Source of the DNA: Hyphomicrobiales bacterium
GTDB lineage: Bacteria; Pseudomonadota; Alphaproteobacteria; Rhizobiales; Rhizobiaceae
NCBI GenBank assembly: GCA_900472295.1
Contig: UCIA01000008.1
Location: 213,756 to 277,755, forward strand
Length of the DNA: 64,000 bases
Reading direction: 5' to 3'
Below, piece by piece: positions 34,282-43,495 of this stretch. Both the position numbers and the translations under genes were made by a program. The notes under the pieces were generated by a model that was not told the DNA's origin, searched no databases, and saw nothing but the letters and a program-made list of their open reading frames with translations. The first letter of the stretch is position 1. Every line of letters starts with the position of its first letter.

Positions 34282-37200
34282 GAGAATTTCTTGAACATCT
34301 GGAGGTTGTAGGGATTTTCGACGCTCGCCGCCTTGAGCTTGAAATCGGCATACATGCCTTTCGTCCCGAGCCGCAGGCTGTAGACGTCGGTCAGCGACGT
34401 GCCGGTGAAGCGGCCGCCGCGCAGCATCCGCAGCCACGCCCAGCTGCCGGTTTCGTTGAGCATGATTTCGGGCGAGCCGTCGATCGGCTGGAAGGCGAGC
34501 GAGATGACGCCGGTGCCGTCCTTGCCGGGCCAGGTCATCGGCTGCGGCCGCGTCGCATTGTTGAAATACACGAGGTTCTGGCCGTCGAGATTGAGGGTGA
34601 CGCGGGTGATGTTGGGCGACAGGTCGGTCGGCTCGAGCGTGAACGCCATCACCGGGCCCTGGCCGCCGGGAAAAAGATCGTCGCGGATGCGCCTGGCCTG
34701 TTCGAAAGCGGCAAGGGCCGACGGGTCGAGGCCGAAATCGGCGCGCCATTTCCACGGCTGCGCCGAGGTGTCGACATAGCTGATCAGATGGTCGTTGATG
34801 AAGGCGTCGATCATGCCGGCAGGTCCAAACAGGCGGGCGAAGTCGCGCACATTGACGTCGACAGCACTTTCCGCGCTGAACGGATAGCGGTCGTTGAGCG
34901 CGGCCTGGCAGAAGGGCAGGATGTCGGCGCGCCAGATGGCGTTGAGCTCAGAGGCCACGGCCTTTTGCGTCAGGCCGCTGGTGTCGCCGGCAATGCCGCT
35001 CAGCCAGGTGTTGACCGGGTCGGGCAGGATCTGCGCCTGCCGGGCGACGGCGCCGGTCAGTTCGGCAAGCCCGCCCTGTTTCTTGATCGCATCCTGCGGA
35101 TCGGGATTGGCGGTCACCGTCTGCAGCACGTTGGATAGCGCCGTCAGCGCCACCACCGCGGCATCGAGCGCCGGCGGCTGGCCGTCGACCTCGGCGATCG
35201 TGCTCTTGAGCGGCTTGAAATGCTCGGCCACCAGCGTGCCGGTCAGGTCGACCTCGCTCGCCGAGCCGGCGCGCGGCAACAGCTTGGCCCCTGTCTTGAC
35301 GATCTTGCCCAGCTTGCCGAGTTTGCCCAAAAGTTTCGAGCCGCCCTTCGCCGCCGCCTTGTCGTCGGTCGCCGGCGCATCGTCCGAGCGCGTAAGGTCG
35401 ACCTCCTGAACCACCGCCGTCAACAGCCGCTTCAGCGCGGAATCGGCGCTGGACAGATCCTTCAGATTCTCTGAGGCAATGTTGAGGTCGCTGAGCGGCG
35501 CCAGCCGCATGTCGCGCAAAAAACTGTCCCACTGCGCGATGTAGTCGTCGTAGTAGAGTTTCAGAATGTCTTCCGACAGCGCCGACACCGACGTCTCGGA
35601 ATTTTCCGAGCAGCCGCCGGCGAACACCGCGCGGTCGAGGGCCGCCTGGGCGGCAACGTCCTCGACACGGTCGAGGATGGCGTCGTGGAAACCGTCATAG
35701 GTGAAGGCGCCTGATATGCCGACGCGCAGCGTCTTGTCGGAGCGGCGGGCAAACACTTTGGCGCCGTTCGGCCCGGCGAAGTTGGCGGGAATCCATTCCT
35801 TCAATCCGGCCACCGCCGGGTCGGCCAGCAATTGCTTGTAGGCGCGCGCCGGCAGCGAAATCGTGCACACCGTTTTCAGCGCTTCGGCGACCAGCCCCTG
35901 GTCGGGCGTGATGTAGCTGTCGTCGACCGCCATGCGGCGGATCGCGGCCAGCTGATGCTCCTCCGCATCGGCGGTCGGGAAGGGTGCGGCCGGCGCGAAT
36001 TCGGGCAGATCGTTGACCCACCAATTCTGTACGAAATCCGGATCCATCTGCGACAGGCCGGTCATCATGCGGTAGGTCTTTAGCGCGCCGAGCATGAAAT
36101 CCGGATCGCGGATCTGCCGCCACATGGTTGCTTCCAGCAGCGCCACCATGCGCGGCTCCAGCACGTTGCGCAAAGCGTGGTCATAGGTGTCGGCCTGCGC
36201 CCGCATCATTTCGGCGGAAGCCGATGGCCCGAGCAGGTCCTGCGGCTTGTCGGGAGGCGCAGTCCTGGCACTGACGACCTCGTCCATGGCGTTGAGGGCG
36301 ACGTCCATCGCCGGCTGCTGCACCGATGCCGGCGTCGCGGCGGTCGACGTCAGCGGCGCCTGCAGCGCCTCGAACTGGCTGGCCTGCGCGGCGATGGCGT
36401 TGCGGTTGTCAAAATATGACCAGGTGAAAAGCCCGCCGGCGAGTATGGCTACAGCCGCGCAGGCAGCGGCGGCACCGCGCCAGATCCAGCTGCGGCGGCG
36501 CTGCGCCAGCGGATCGAACGTGCCAAGCCCAGCCTCCTTGAAGATCACTTCGGTCAGAAGGTTCTTCAGGAAGAAGCTACGCTTTTCAAAACGCTGCGCC
36601 GGCATCGAGCGCCGCGCCGGCAGGCCGAAGGAGGAGGCGAGTGCGGCGGTCAGCCGGTCGATCGGCGCGCCTTCCTGGGTGGCCGAGGTCAGATAGAGGC
36701 CGCGCAGCCACGCCGCCTCCTCGTAGCGGCTTTCGCCGAACATCGCTTCGACCAGCACCTGGATCGGTTCGGACAGGCTTTGCAGCTGGGCTGGAAAGCG
36801 GAAGATCTCGGCCCGCTCGGCGAGCTTGTCCTCGTCCTCCAGCCGCGGCACCAGCCGCTTTTCGAGCTCCCTCGACAGCGTCGTAATTTCGCCCGCGATG
36901 GTCTTGGCGTCGACGCGCGCGTCGAGCGGAAAGGTCGTCCCCCACACCTGTTCGCGCGCCTGTGTCGACAGGCCGCCGAAGAAGGCTTCGAAGCCTCTGA
37001 TGAGATCGGCCTTGGTCAGCATCAGATAGACCGGCAGGCGGATTTCCAGCCGCTCTTCGAGCTCGGCCAGCCGTCTGCGGATCTTGCGGCCATGCGCCTT
37101 GACGGCTTCGTCTCCCTCGGACAGCGCATCGATCCCAAGCGCGACGATGACGCCGTTCAGCGCACGACGGCCACGATGTTTTTTCAACAGATCGAGGAAG

Positions 37201-37802
37201 CCCAGCCACTCAGCCGCGTCGACATCGGGCTGGCTCTCCTGCTGGACATAGCGGCCGGCGGTGTCGATCATCACCGCGTTTTCCGAGAAGAACCAGTCGC
37301 AGTTGCGCGTGCCGCCTATGCCTTGCAGATCGTCGGTCAGGTCGATCGGAAAATTGAGCCCGGACTGGCGCAGCGCCGTCGTCTTGCCGGTGGCCGGCGG
37401 ACCGACGATCACATACCACGGCATTTCGCGCAGGAACTTGCGGCCACCGAGCTTGCGCCGCTTCAGCTCGACCATGACGTCCTGGAACTTGGCGCCGACC
37501 GCGGCGACATTTTCCTCGCCGGGGCTGAACCGCTTTTCCTCGACGGGTGCTGCGATCTCGGCGACGAACATCCGGTTGGCGCGGATCGCCCGGCGCTGGG
37601 CAACGATCAGCCAGATCAGCCAGAAGATCACCAAGAGCGCGATGATGACGATGCGCACCGTCTCCGACGCCATCGGCACGTAATCGCCGACCCGCACGAT
37701 CGGGCCGAACACCCAGATGATCAGCGACAGCAGCGCCAGGCCGATCAGCGTCCACAGGAAACGCGAGGTCAGGACCGCCCAGAGGAAGCGCAGGATGAAC
37801 AT
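34263..37802 (-). CDS. tssM: T6SS inner-membrane protein TssM (IcmF), copy 2
   Basis: The 1179-residue protein has N-terminal helices (about 14-34 and 50-68), Walker A GPPATGKTT (134-142) with GIGGTRNCDWFF downstream, a third helix near residue 445 (AAACAAVAILAGGLFTWSYF) and a long periplasmic IcmF region. It belongs to the complete structural operon, adjacent to tssL, tssK and tssJ, and so is probably the main TssM. It is similar in plan and length to copy 1 (1177 residues) but diverged in sequence, including the P-loop (GPPATGKT against GPPGAGKT). Confidence 0.94.
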   Translation of the reverse strand: MFILRFLWAVLTSRFLWTLIGLALLSLIIWVFGPIVRVGDYVPMASETVRIVIIALLVIFWLIWLIVAQRRAIRANRMFVAEIAAPVEEKRFSPGEENVAAVGAKFQDVMVELKRRKLGGRKFLREMPWYVIVGPPATGKTTALRQSGLNFPIDLTDDLQGIGGTRNCDWFFSENAVMIDTAGRYVQQESQPDVDAAEWLGFLDLLKKHRGRRALNGVIVALGIDALSEGDEAVKAHGRKIRRRLAELEERLEIRLPVYLMLTKADLIRGFEAFFGGLSTQAREQVWGTTFPLDARVDAKTIAGEITTLSRELEKRLVPRLEDEDKLAERAEIFRFPAQLQSLSEPIQVLVEAMFGESRYEEAAWLRGLYLTSATQEGAPIDRLTAALASSFGLPARRSMPAQRFEKRSFFLKNLLTEVIFKEAGLGTFDPLAQRRRSWIWRGAAAACAAVAILAGGLFTWSYFDNRNAIAAQASQFEALQAPLTSTAATPASVQQPAMDVALNAMDEVVSARTAPPDKPQDLLGPSASAEMMRAQADTYDHALRNVLEPRMVALLEATMWRQIRDPDFMLGALKTYRMMTGLSQMDPDFVQNWWVNDLPEFAPAAPFPTADAEEHQLAAIRRMAVDDSYITPDQGLVAEALKTVCTISLPARAYKQLLADPAVAGLKEWIPANFAGPNGAKVFARRSDKTLRVGISGAFTYDGFHDAILDRVEDVAAQAALDRAVFAGGCSENSETSVSALSEDILKLYYDDYIAQWDSFLRDMRLAPLSDLNIASENLKDLSSADSALKRLLTAVVQEVDLTRSDDAPATDDKAAAKGGSKLLGKLGKLGKIVKTGAKLLPRAGSASEVDLTGTLVAEHFKPLKSTIAEVDGQPPALDAAVVALTALSNVLQTVTANPDPQDAIKKQGGLAELTGAVARQAQILPDPVNTWLSGIAGDTSGLTQKAVASELNAIWRADILPFCQAALNDRYPFSAESAVDVNVRDFARLFGPAGMIDAFINDHLISYVDTSAQPWKWRADFGLDPSALAAFEQARRIRDDLFPGGQGPVMAFTLEPTDLSPNITRVTLNLDGQNLVYFNNATRPQPMTWPGKDGTGVISLAFQPIDGSPEIMLNETGSWAWLRMLRGGRFTGTSLTDVYSLRLGTKGMYADFKLKAASVENPYNLQMFKKFSCPPQI

Positions 37803-37803
37803 C

Positions 37804-39132
37804 TCACAGCCTCTTTTCGACCAGCACTTCGACGCGGCGGTTCAAGGCCCGCCCTTCGCGTGTGCCATCGTCGGCGACAGGATCTGTCGCGGCGCGGCCT
37901 TCGGAGCGCACGCGATCCCTGGGCACGCCGTTCTGGATCAGTATGTCGGCAATCTCGGCGGCGCGGGCTTCCGACAGCCGCTGGTTGGTCGACAGCGGAT
38001 TGGTCTTTTGCAGCGGAATGCCGTCGGTGTGGCCTACCACGGTGATATCGCCGATCAGCTCCTGGTTTTCGAGGATGACCTTGGCGACCGAAGCGATGAG
38101 CGGATCGAAACCGTCGGTCAGTTGCGCCCGCGACGACTGGAACAGTTCGGGATTGGAAGCCTGGATGACCAGCCGCGCCAGCGACACGCTCTCGGTGCCG
38201 CTCAGTGCTCGCTTGAGTTCGTCGGGTGCAGCCGCCTGGAACTCCGGCAGCAGCGCGAAATCCACCGCCACCGGCGGCGGCGCGTCAACTTTCGGTGAGG
38301 CGCGGCTGACGTCAGCGCGTGTCGGCGGCGGCAAAGCACGCACCAGCGCCGAAAGCTCGACCGCCTGGCTGCTCAGCCCCATCGACAGGCCGATATGGAT
38401 GGCGGTCGCGATCACCGTGGCGGCCACCGCCATCACCCAGATCGGCACGATGAAGCGCTGCGGTTCGTCGGACGCGATCACGCCCTTCCAATTAGGCGAC
38501 AACGGCGCGCCTTCGGCGTCGCTGTCGCGCAGGAAACGCGCGGCTGCCACGCGAACGGCATTGAGCGAGCGGTCGCCGGATCGGCCCGGTACACGGTATT
38601 TGCCGCGGAAGCCGAGCGCCATGCAGTGATACTGCAGCTCCAGCATCTCGCGGTCGCGGTTGGGATGGCGCTCGAGCTCTTCGAGCCGGGCGAAGAACTG
38701 CGCGCCGGCGTCGACATCGCCGCGCAGCATCACCACCAGCGGCTGGCGCGGCCAGGCGCTGGCGCCGCCCCACGGCGTGTTCAGCGCCAGATCGTCGAGC
38801 AACGCAGCCACCAGCCATGCCGCCTGGTCGGCGCGTTCGAGCGAGGAGCCTTGCGCCATCGTGACGTCGCGGCAGCGCACCAGTTCGTCGAGCAGCCTTG
38901 TGCGCAGCGCTTCGGGATTTTCCGGCGGCTGCGCGTTTTCCAGTTCGGGGGCAAATTCGAGCAGCGGCGAGAAGGCGTTGACGAGCACGTTGGGATGCGC
39001 GCGCGCGGATCGCTTTGTCGTGACGCCCGACGCCGGCAGCGGCATGGCGCGGGGCGTCGGCGCTCCGCTCAGACGGATGCGTGTACGCTCTCGATCCTCG
39101 GACAGTCCGAATGGATCGTCCCTGCTCATCAT
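37804..39132 (-). CDS. tssL: T6SS protein TssL with OmpA extension, copy 2
   Basis: The 442-residue protein has a short N-terminal tail, a DotU/IcmH domain (about 50-215), a membrane helix (FIVPIWVMAVAATVIATAIH) and a C-terminal OmpA-like domain (ELFQSSRAQLTDGFDP, VVGHTDGIPLQKTN, LNRRVEVLVEKRL). It begins with two ATGs (39132 and 39129) right after tssK, and its stop lies 1 bp before tssM. It is shorter than copy 1 because the Pro-rich N-terminal extension is missing. Confidence 0.92.
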   Translation of the reverse strand: MMSRDDPFGLSEDRERTRIRLSGAPTPRAMPLPASGVTTKRSARAHPNVLVNAFSPLLEFAPELENAQPPENPEALRTRLLDELVRCRDVTMAQGSSLERADQAAWLVAALLDDLALNTPWGGASAWPRQPLVVMLRGDVDAGAQFFARLEELERHPNRDREMLELQYHCMALGFRGKYRVPGRSGDRSLNAVRVAAARFLRDSDAEGAPLSPNWKGVIASDEPQRFIVPIWVMAVAATVIATAIHIGLSMGLSSQAVELSALVRALPPPTRADVSRASPKVDAPPPVAVDFALLPEFQAAAPDELKRALSGTESVSLARLVIQASNPELFQSSRAQLTDGFDPLIASVAKVILENQELIGDITVVGHTDGIPLQKTNPLSTNQRLSEARAAEIADILIQNGVPRDRVRSEGRAATDPVADDGTREGRALNRRVEVLVEKRL

Positions 39133-39133
39133 C

Positions 39134-40468
39134 TCACCTGTTGACCGAGTAGCAGTCGACCTGCGGTTCGCTGGGCAGCACGCCCGAAACGCCGATCACA
39201 AAACCGGGTGCTTCGAGCAGCGAGGCCCAGTGCTCGCTTTTCTGGTCGAGTTCGAGACACAGCCGGTCGCCGTCATAGGGAATCTCGCGCGGCTGCGAAT
39301 GCAGCGGCTTTAGCGGAATGCCGGGCAGGCGCGACTTCCACAGCCCCTCGAATTCGCTGGCCGAGCCGACCGTCGCCTGATTGACGAAAATCTTGCGCAA
39401 GGCATCCTCCGACAGTTCGGAGCCGATGCGCACCACGATCCGGCTCGCCACCAGAAGTTTGGGATTGTCGATACGGATCTTCCAGACATTGGTGGCGTGC
39501 CGCATGACGGGCAGGGCGCGCGATTTCGGCTCGATGTAGCGCAGGCTGAGGATCAGCGAGCGCAGCGCGTCGGCCAGCGCCGAATAAGCCGGGCCGGGCG
39601 CCATGTGGTCGTAGACCGGCAGCTCGCCCAGCCGCCGCGCGCTCGAACCGTAGGTCGCCATCGAGCCGGCAAGACCGGCCAGTTCCATATAGACTTCGGC
39701 CGGATGGAAGACGTCCTGCGCCAGCATGTGTGCCAGCCGCGGCCGCGCCGCGTTGACCAGGTTGAGGATCAACAGGTCCTCGACGCTGCGCCCAGGACCG
39801 CCCAACACCATCTTGCCATGCGCCTCGGCGATCTGGTCGAGGCCGGTGACCACCTCTTGCAGCAGCCGGCTGTACCAGGACGCAGCGCCGATGGCCAAGG
39901 TCGGCGGCAGGAAGCTGTCGTCCAGCGCCACGCCACCATCGGCGCGAACGCCCTTGAGCTCGCCCACTGGCAGCGCGGTGTAGCCACCGACCGCAGTGCC
40001 CGGCGCCAGCAACAGCGCCTGCGGTCGCGCGATCTCGATTTCCTCGGGGTCGGAGCCGCCATGCACGGCGTCGCGCACCGAGACGATCCGGCCGCGATAG
40101 CGCGCGCCGGACGGCTCGGCATGCGCCGGGTCGAAACCGATGCCGCCAGGCGGTTCGAGCGGCAGCGCGATCAGCACCGGCCCCGCACCCATCTCCGGCG
40201 TCACGGCCAGCGGCCGCGGTGCATCCATCGTCTCGGGGATCGAAAACGGCGTCCCGTCGGGAAAGATGCCACGCGCCGAAAGCACCGAGATCTGGCCGGC
40301 ATCGAGCTGTGCCTGGTCGAGCGTCAAGGTTCGAAAGCCGAACGTATGCAGATGCCCGGCCTGCAAGGCGCCGCGCACCGTCGCCTCGAAGAAGCGGTCC
40401 TGTTGCTGGAAATGCTGGGTACGGAGGAACAGCCCCTCCGACCACAGCACTCTGTTTGCATCGCTCAT
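39134..40468 (-). CDS. tssK: T6SS baseplate protein TssK
   Basis: The 444-residue protein begins with the TssK signature VLWSEGLFLRTQHFQQQDRF and contains GGYTALPVGEL and the conserved C-terminal part. TssK trimers connect the TssE/F/G baseplate to the cytoplasmic side of TssL/TssM and can recruit effectors. There is a single copy in the island, so it must serve both membrane modules if both are functional. It lies between tssJ and tssL. Confidence 0.94.
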   Translation of the reverse strand: MSDANRVLWSEGLFLRTQHFQQQDRFFEATVRGALQAGHLHTFGFRTLTLDQAQLDAGQISVLSARGIFPDGTPFSIPETMDAPRPLAVTPEMGAGPVLIALPLEPPGGIGFDPAHAEPSGARYRGRIVSVRDAVHGGSDPEEIEIARPQALLLAPGTAVGGYTALPVGELKGVRADGGVALDDSFLPPTLAIGAASWYSRLLQEVVTGLDQIAEAHGKMVLGGPGRSVEDLLILNLVNAARPRLAHMLAQDVFHPAEVYMELAGLAGSMATYGSSARRLGELPVYDHMAPGPAYSALADALRSLILSLRYIEPKSRALPVMRHATNVWKIRIDNPKLLVASRIVVRIGSELSEDALRKIFVNQATVGSASEFEGLWKSRLPGIPLKPLHSQPREIPYDGDRLCLELDQKSEHWASLLEAPGFVIGVSGVLPSEPQVDCYSVNR

Positions 40469-40505
40469 GCCGGTACTTTCTGCATCATGACTTCGCGGCT
40501 CCGCG

Positions 40506-40958
40506 CTAGGCGGAAATGCCGCCGCTGCCGAGCTTCACATTGACGGTGAACTTCGATCCCGGCGACACCGACTTGGTGGTGCGCCAGTTGCGTCCGCCGG
40601 GTTCCCGGATCAGCGCGACGAAGCCGAGTGCCGCCACTTCCGGTTCAACGGTGATGGTCTTCGATGCGGTCTTGCCCGGTCCGACGGAAACCGTGTCGGA
40701 GCCGATGAGATCGCCGCCAAGTGCCGCGCCGGCACCGCCCTGCAGGGCGAAATAATCGGCCGAATTGAAGGCGCCGGTGCTCTTCAGGCGCAGGATCATC
40801 ACCGTCACCGGCCTGTCGCCGCCACCCGGTCCCGGGTTCATGCCGGCGCCGCCGGCGAGGTTTACGGTGATGACGGATGGTTTCGGCGGCCCGCTCTGGC
40901 AAGCCGTCAGCAATCCCGTCGCGCCCAAGGCAAGAATGAATTCACGTCTGTCGATCAT
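40506..40958 (-). CDS. tssJ: T6SS outer-membrane lipoprotein TssJ
   Basis: The 150-residue protein has a lipoprotein signal with lipobox LLTAC (Cys20). The signal starts DRREFILALG, a twin-arginine-like motif, so export by Tat is possible. The mature part shows the TssJ/SciN beta-sandwich pattern (VTVMILRLKSTGAFNSADY, LGFVALIREP). TssJ anchors the TssM periplasmic domain to the outer membrane. It is the only TssJ in the window although two TssL/TssM pairs are present. Confidence 0.9.
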   Translation of the reverse strand: MIDRREFILALGATGLLTACQSGPPKPSVITVNLAGGAGMNPGPGGGDRPVTVMILRLKSTGAFNSADYFALQGGAGAALGGDLIGSDTVSVGPGKTASKTITVEPEVAALGFVALIREPGGRNWRTTKSVSPGSKFTVNVKLGSGGISA

Positions 40959-40961
40959 GTC

Positions 40962-42446
40962 CTAGTCCTCCTCATATGCGTCCCTAAAATCCGCGCCGAT
41001 TTCGCCCAGAAAACGCGTCTCGGCGCTGTGAGCGATTTCACGGTGGCGTTTCTGGTACAGTTCCCAGAGCTTGGCGCCGCGCCCGCCGGTCAGCAGATTG
41101 CCGATCGCCGAGCTCGACTTCAGTTCCTGCTCGATCGCCGCCGGATCGAAGCGGTCGATCATGCGCTTGAGCGCGCCCTGCACGCCGCGCCAGGCGCGAA
41201 CGTGATGCTGCGCCAGGTCGCGAACCGCGTCCTTGATCGCCGCTTCGGCGCCGAGGAAACCGGGGCTGCGGTCGGCCAGAGTGGTCGCCAGCGCGTCGTC
41301 GACCGAGGGCAGGAATTTGAGCGGATTGACTTCGGATGCGCCGACCACGGTCTGTGCGACGCGGGCATTGCCCTTCTCTTCGGCACGCTTGCGCAAAAGC
41401 TGCATCAGCCCTTCCATCATCAGCCGGTATTCGCGGCCGAATTTTTCCATGTCGGCGACCGGATCGCGGCCGGGAAAGTCGGCTTCGTCCATCCCCATGC
41501 CGCGCAGGAAAGCGGCGCGCAACTCAGCGTCCGGCTGTCCGGCCGATGGCCGCACTGCAGCCTGCCGGACAGGAGCGCGAGGCGGCGGTGGCGGTGGCGG
41601 CTGCGGGGTTGGCTGCGGCGAAGGCTCGGCTGTCCGGACCGGCAACTCCCAAGGGGCATGAGCGGGAGCAGGCGAGGGCGCACCGGTAACGGCTTCTCCC
41701 GTTGCGGCGGCGTCAAGGCCGGTGGTCTCGGCGGGCCCGAAACCAAACCCGTCATCGAAGGTCTGCGGCGTCTCGGTGGTGGATCGCTTGACCTCCCTCG
41801 ACGGCGGCGCGGAGTCGAGGCCAAAGGGATCGTCGAACGATGGCTTGGCGCCGCTTCTATCAGTGGCCTCTGGCGCCGGCGTCGCCACCGGATCGAGGCT
41901 GAACGGATCGTCGAAAGCCTGTGAGCTGCGCTCGTTGCCGCGCGCGCGCTCGAATGCGCCGGGCACCGGCTTCTCGAACGGATCGGGCAGGTCGGCGGGG
42001 CGTGGCCGTCCCGGCTCTTCTTGCGTCGTGGACGAAAAGAAATCGTCGCCGCCGAGGCTGACCGGCGCCCGCGACGCCGCCGGCTTACTGGCAGGCATCG
42101 AAGGCCTCGACGCCGGCGCCTCGGTCTTCGCTGTCTGCAAATCGACCCACACGACATAGTCGCCCAGCCGCAGCCGCATGCCGCTCTGCAGGCGCGCCGA
42201 ATTTCCGGCGCCGAGCGGGCTGCCGGCATCGTCTATGAACAGACCGCTGCTGGAGGTGTCGGTGACGAAATAGCCGCCCTGCTGGCTGGTGATCTTGCAA
42301 TGGGCGCGCGAGACGAACATGTCGGGATCGTTGATCTGCCAGTCGGCGTCGGCGCTGCGGCCGATTACCAGCTCGCCCTCATCCAGCCGCGCCTGCCGCG
42401 TGACTTGCGCGCGCGGTCCCTGCTCGAGCGTCAGCAGCAGGCTCAT
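40962..42446 (-). CDS. tagH: T6SS FHA-domain protein TagH, copy 2 (ImpI-like)
   Basis: The 494-residue protein has an N-terminal FHA domain (about 1-100: LVIGRSADADW, SRAHCKI, SSGLFIDD), a long Pro/Asp-rich linker with repeated DDPF units (about 130-300), and a C-terminal TagH domain (about 310-490) with NPLKFLPSVDDAL. It binds phosphorylated partners in the threonine-phosphorylation pathway. It overlaps the tssG stop by 4 bp and lies 3 bp upstream of tssJ. The DDPFSLDP/DDPFGLDS repeats in the linker resemble the DDPFG segment near the N-terminus of TssL copy 2 and may act as docking peptides. Confidence 0.92.
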   Translation of the reverse strand: MSLLLTLEQGPRAQVTRQARLDEGELVIGRSADADWQINDPDMFVSRAHCKITSQQGGYFVTDTSSSGLFIDDAGSPLGAGNSARLQSGMRLRLGDYVVWVDLQTAKTEAPASRPSMPASKPAASRAPVSLGGDDFFSSTTQEEPGRPRPADLPDPFEKPVPGAFERARGNERSSQAFDDPFSLDPVATPAPEATDRSGAKPSFDDPFGLDSAPPSREVKRSTTETPQTFDDGFGFGPAETTGLDAAATGEAVTGAPSPAPAHAPWELPVRTAEPSPQPTPQPPPPPPPRAPVRQAAVRPSAGQPDAELRAAFLRGMGMDEADFPGRDPVADMEKFGREYRLMMEGLMQLLRKRAEEKGNARVAQTVVGASEVNPLKFLPSVDDALATTLADRSPGFLGAEAAIKDAVRDLAQHHVRAWRGVQGALKRMIDRFDPAAIEQELKSSSAIGNLLTGGRGAKLWELYQKRHREIAHSAETRFLGEIGADFRDAYEED

Positions 42447-43495
42447 GCCGCCACCTCAACCAATTCGGGCCGCCAGCCGACGATGGTGCGCAGCCGCATG
42501 TCGTCGGCATCGCCTTTTTCAACAGGCCGCGCCAGCCAGGCGGTGCGGGCGAGCTGGACGGTGCCGAGCTTTGCCGGGGGCACTGATTTCGCGTCAAGCA
42601 CGATCCTGAGATCGACATCGATGGTTTCGCCGATCAGGTCTCGCACCGCCTGCTTCAACAGCTTCAGCCGCTCGCCGCCCGGCAGGAAAGCCTTGTAGTC
42701 CTTGTATCCGAGCGCGCCGATGCGCAACTCGATCCGGCTTTGCCGGCTGAACGAGCGCGGGCCGATGGTGGCGCCGCCCCCGAGCGTGGCATAGCTCTGG
42801 GCAAGCCGGGTCTGCAGTGCCCTGGGGATCGTCAGCCAGGCGGCGACGAATTCCTTCAGCACCACCGGCACCTTGAAGGCTTCGGCCAGGAACAGCGTCA
42901 GCCGCTCGGGGCCGTCGATCTGGCTGGCAAGCGAGGCGGCTTGCCGAAGTTTCACAGCGTCGAGTTCGTCATCCTGCGTGCCCGGCAGCCCGATGCCGGC
43001 CATCGCCTCCAGCATGGAACGGACGCGGCCGCCGACCCCGCGTTCGACCTGCACCGCGGGATGCGCATCCGCCCAGGCGCGGTAGTAGAGCGCGATCATC
43101 CGGTGCTGCAGGATGTTGACGAAATCGACGAAGGTGGTGTCGCTCGTCTGCCGTGCCTCAGCACCGGCATACCAGCGTTGCGACAGGCGATCGAGCACCC
43201 AGCGCGTCAGATGCAGCGGCATCGGCCCTTCGGGCCCGAGCAGGCCGAGATTGTTGACCGTGACCCGTGCCGGCGACGTGTCGGTCGGCTCGCGGAAATC
43301 CACAACGTCCTGCACTGCAAAAGACAGGCGCACATTCTGGCCGAGCCTTGCCGGCTCGCGGTCGGGCCGGCCGGAATGGCCGAACAGGCCGCCTTGCCGT
43401 TCGAGCCGGCGCAGCAGTTCGAAAAAGTCGAAGCTCTCGGATAGCGTTGCGGCTCGCTCTAGATCAGGTAGCGATTGCCGGGCGTCATCGGCCAT
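42443..43495 (-). CDS. tssG: T6SS baseplate protein TssG
   Basis: The 350-residue protein has the TssG/ImpH pattern: SFDFFELLRRLERQ, VTVNNLGLLGPEGPMPLHLT and RRLR-type ends. The ATG at 43495 lies within the tssF 3' end (37-bp overlap). The longer frame upstream reads as a tssF shadow. TssG forms a TssF2-TssG heterotrimer in the baseplate wedge. It is followed by tagH with a 4-bp overlap. Confidence 0.93.
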   Translation of the reverse strand: MADDARQSLPDLERAATLSESFDFFELLRRLERQGGLFGHSGRPDREPARLGQNVRLSFAVQDVVDFREPTDTSPARVTVNNLGLLGPEGPMPLHLTRWVLDRLSQRWYAGAEARQTSDTTFVDFVNILQHRMIALYYRAWADAHPAVQVERGVGGRVRSMLEAMAGIGLPGTQDDELDAVKLRQAASLASQIDGPERLTLFLAEAFKVPVVLKEFVAAWLTIPRALQTRLAQSYATLGGGATIGPRSFSRQSRIELRIGALGYKDYKAFLPGGERLKLLKQAVRDLIGETIDVDLRIVLDAKSVPPAKLGTVQLARTAWLARPVEKGDADDMRLRTIVGWRPELVEVAA

